Source: Winogradskyella thalassocola
Lineage (GTDB): Bacteria; Bacteroidota; Bacteroidia; Flavobacteriales; Flavobacteriaceae
DNA: 64,000 nucleotides
Direction of reading: 5' to 3'
Assembly: GCF_900099995.1 (NCBI RefSeq)
Contig: NZ_FNCZ01000013.1
Location: 1 to 64,000 of the forward strand
In this document: in pieces, positions 63,974-64,000 of the stretch
How the letters are laid out: each line of letters starts with the position of its first letter
How positions within the stretch are numbered: position 1 is the stretch's first letter
Notes under the pieces: model-generated
Database searches by the model: none
What the model saw: only the letters and a program-made list of their open reading frames with translations
Told to the model about the DNA's origin: nothing
Translations under genes and position numbers: made by a program

Positions 63974-64000
63974 TGTACGAACTGAAAAAGTAAGCATTTT

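Noticed and set aside
1..64000. CRISPR arrays, insertion sequences, integrases or phage genes
   Set aside because: Looked for direct-repeat/spacer patterns, transposase motifs and integrase motifs on both strands; none was seen, even next to the tRNA genes.

Overview
The window reads as a chromosomal segment of a marine-type member of the Bacteroidota, family Flavobacteriaceae. The evidence is AT-rich DNA, several secreted proteins with a C-terminal type IX secretion (T9SS) sorting domain, two SusC/SusD pairs, surface-type lipoproteins with acidic residues after the lipobox Cys, no obvious Shine-Dalgarno sites, and promoter boxes of the Bacteroidota form TAnnTTTG. The genus cannot be fixed from the sequence alone.

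Layout. 1-9.9 kb (+ strand): the end of a secreted DUF4397/T9SS protein, an S9 dipeptidyl-peptidase, an FAD-dependent dehydrogenase, a TPR histidine kinase with its LytTR response regulator, a small promoter-to-terminator unit with a 30-codon ORF, then fabD and lspA. 9.9-15.8 kb: a short CxxC protein, a secreted amidohydrolase, galE, a DegT-type aminotransferase, waaA and an AlkB-like dioxygenase. 15.8-28.4 kb (- strand): a Sus-like locus controlled by an ECF sigma factor and a FecR anti-sigma factor. It encodes an STN-containing SusC, SusD, two PKD plus YWTD-propeller lipoproteins, a periplasmic cyanophycinase-type S51 peptidase, an M20 peptidase and a second, T9SS-secreted S51 peptidase. The cargo is peptidases with no glycosidase, so the best reading is a locus for uptake and use of cyanophycin or another isopeptide polymer. 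A well-formed + strand terminator, preceded by a TAATTTTG box, lies in the fecR-susC gap and suggests a short antisense RNA over the susC leader.

28.7-54.1 kb: a lipoprotein built of 11-residue LEA-like repeats (+), then a laminarin (beta-1,3/1,6-glucan) utilisation locus on the - strand. It holds a LacI-type regulator, a T9SS-secreted glucan-binding candidate, a cytoplasmic GH17, a GPH/MFS transporter, a GH30, an unassigned clan GH-A glycosidase, a lipoprotein GH17, a GH149 phosphorylase, a GH16 lipoprotein, a modular surface glycan-binding lipoprotein, SusD, SusC and a membrane-spanning LuxR-type regulator. Inferred flow: surface GH16 and the binding proteins cut and hold laminarin, SusCD imports oligosaccharides, periplasmic GH30/GH17 and the GH-A enzyme debranch and trim, the MFS protein imports short glucans, and cytoplasmic GH149 and GH17 finish degradation, partly as glucose-1-phosphate.

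54.6-64 kb: tRNA-Leu(TAA), tRNA-Gly(GCC), mutS, a SpoU-family RNA methyltransferase, a small membrane protein, a class I methyltransferase, a FolK-deoxynucleoside kinase fusion, a queuosine-precursor-type transporter and a large AsmA-family protein. No CRISPR array, insertion sequence, integrase or phage gene was seen. The two Sus-like loci are the accessory part; the flanks are ordinary housekeeping genes.
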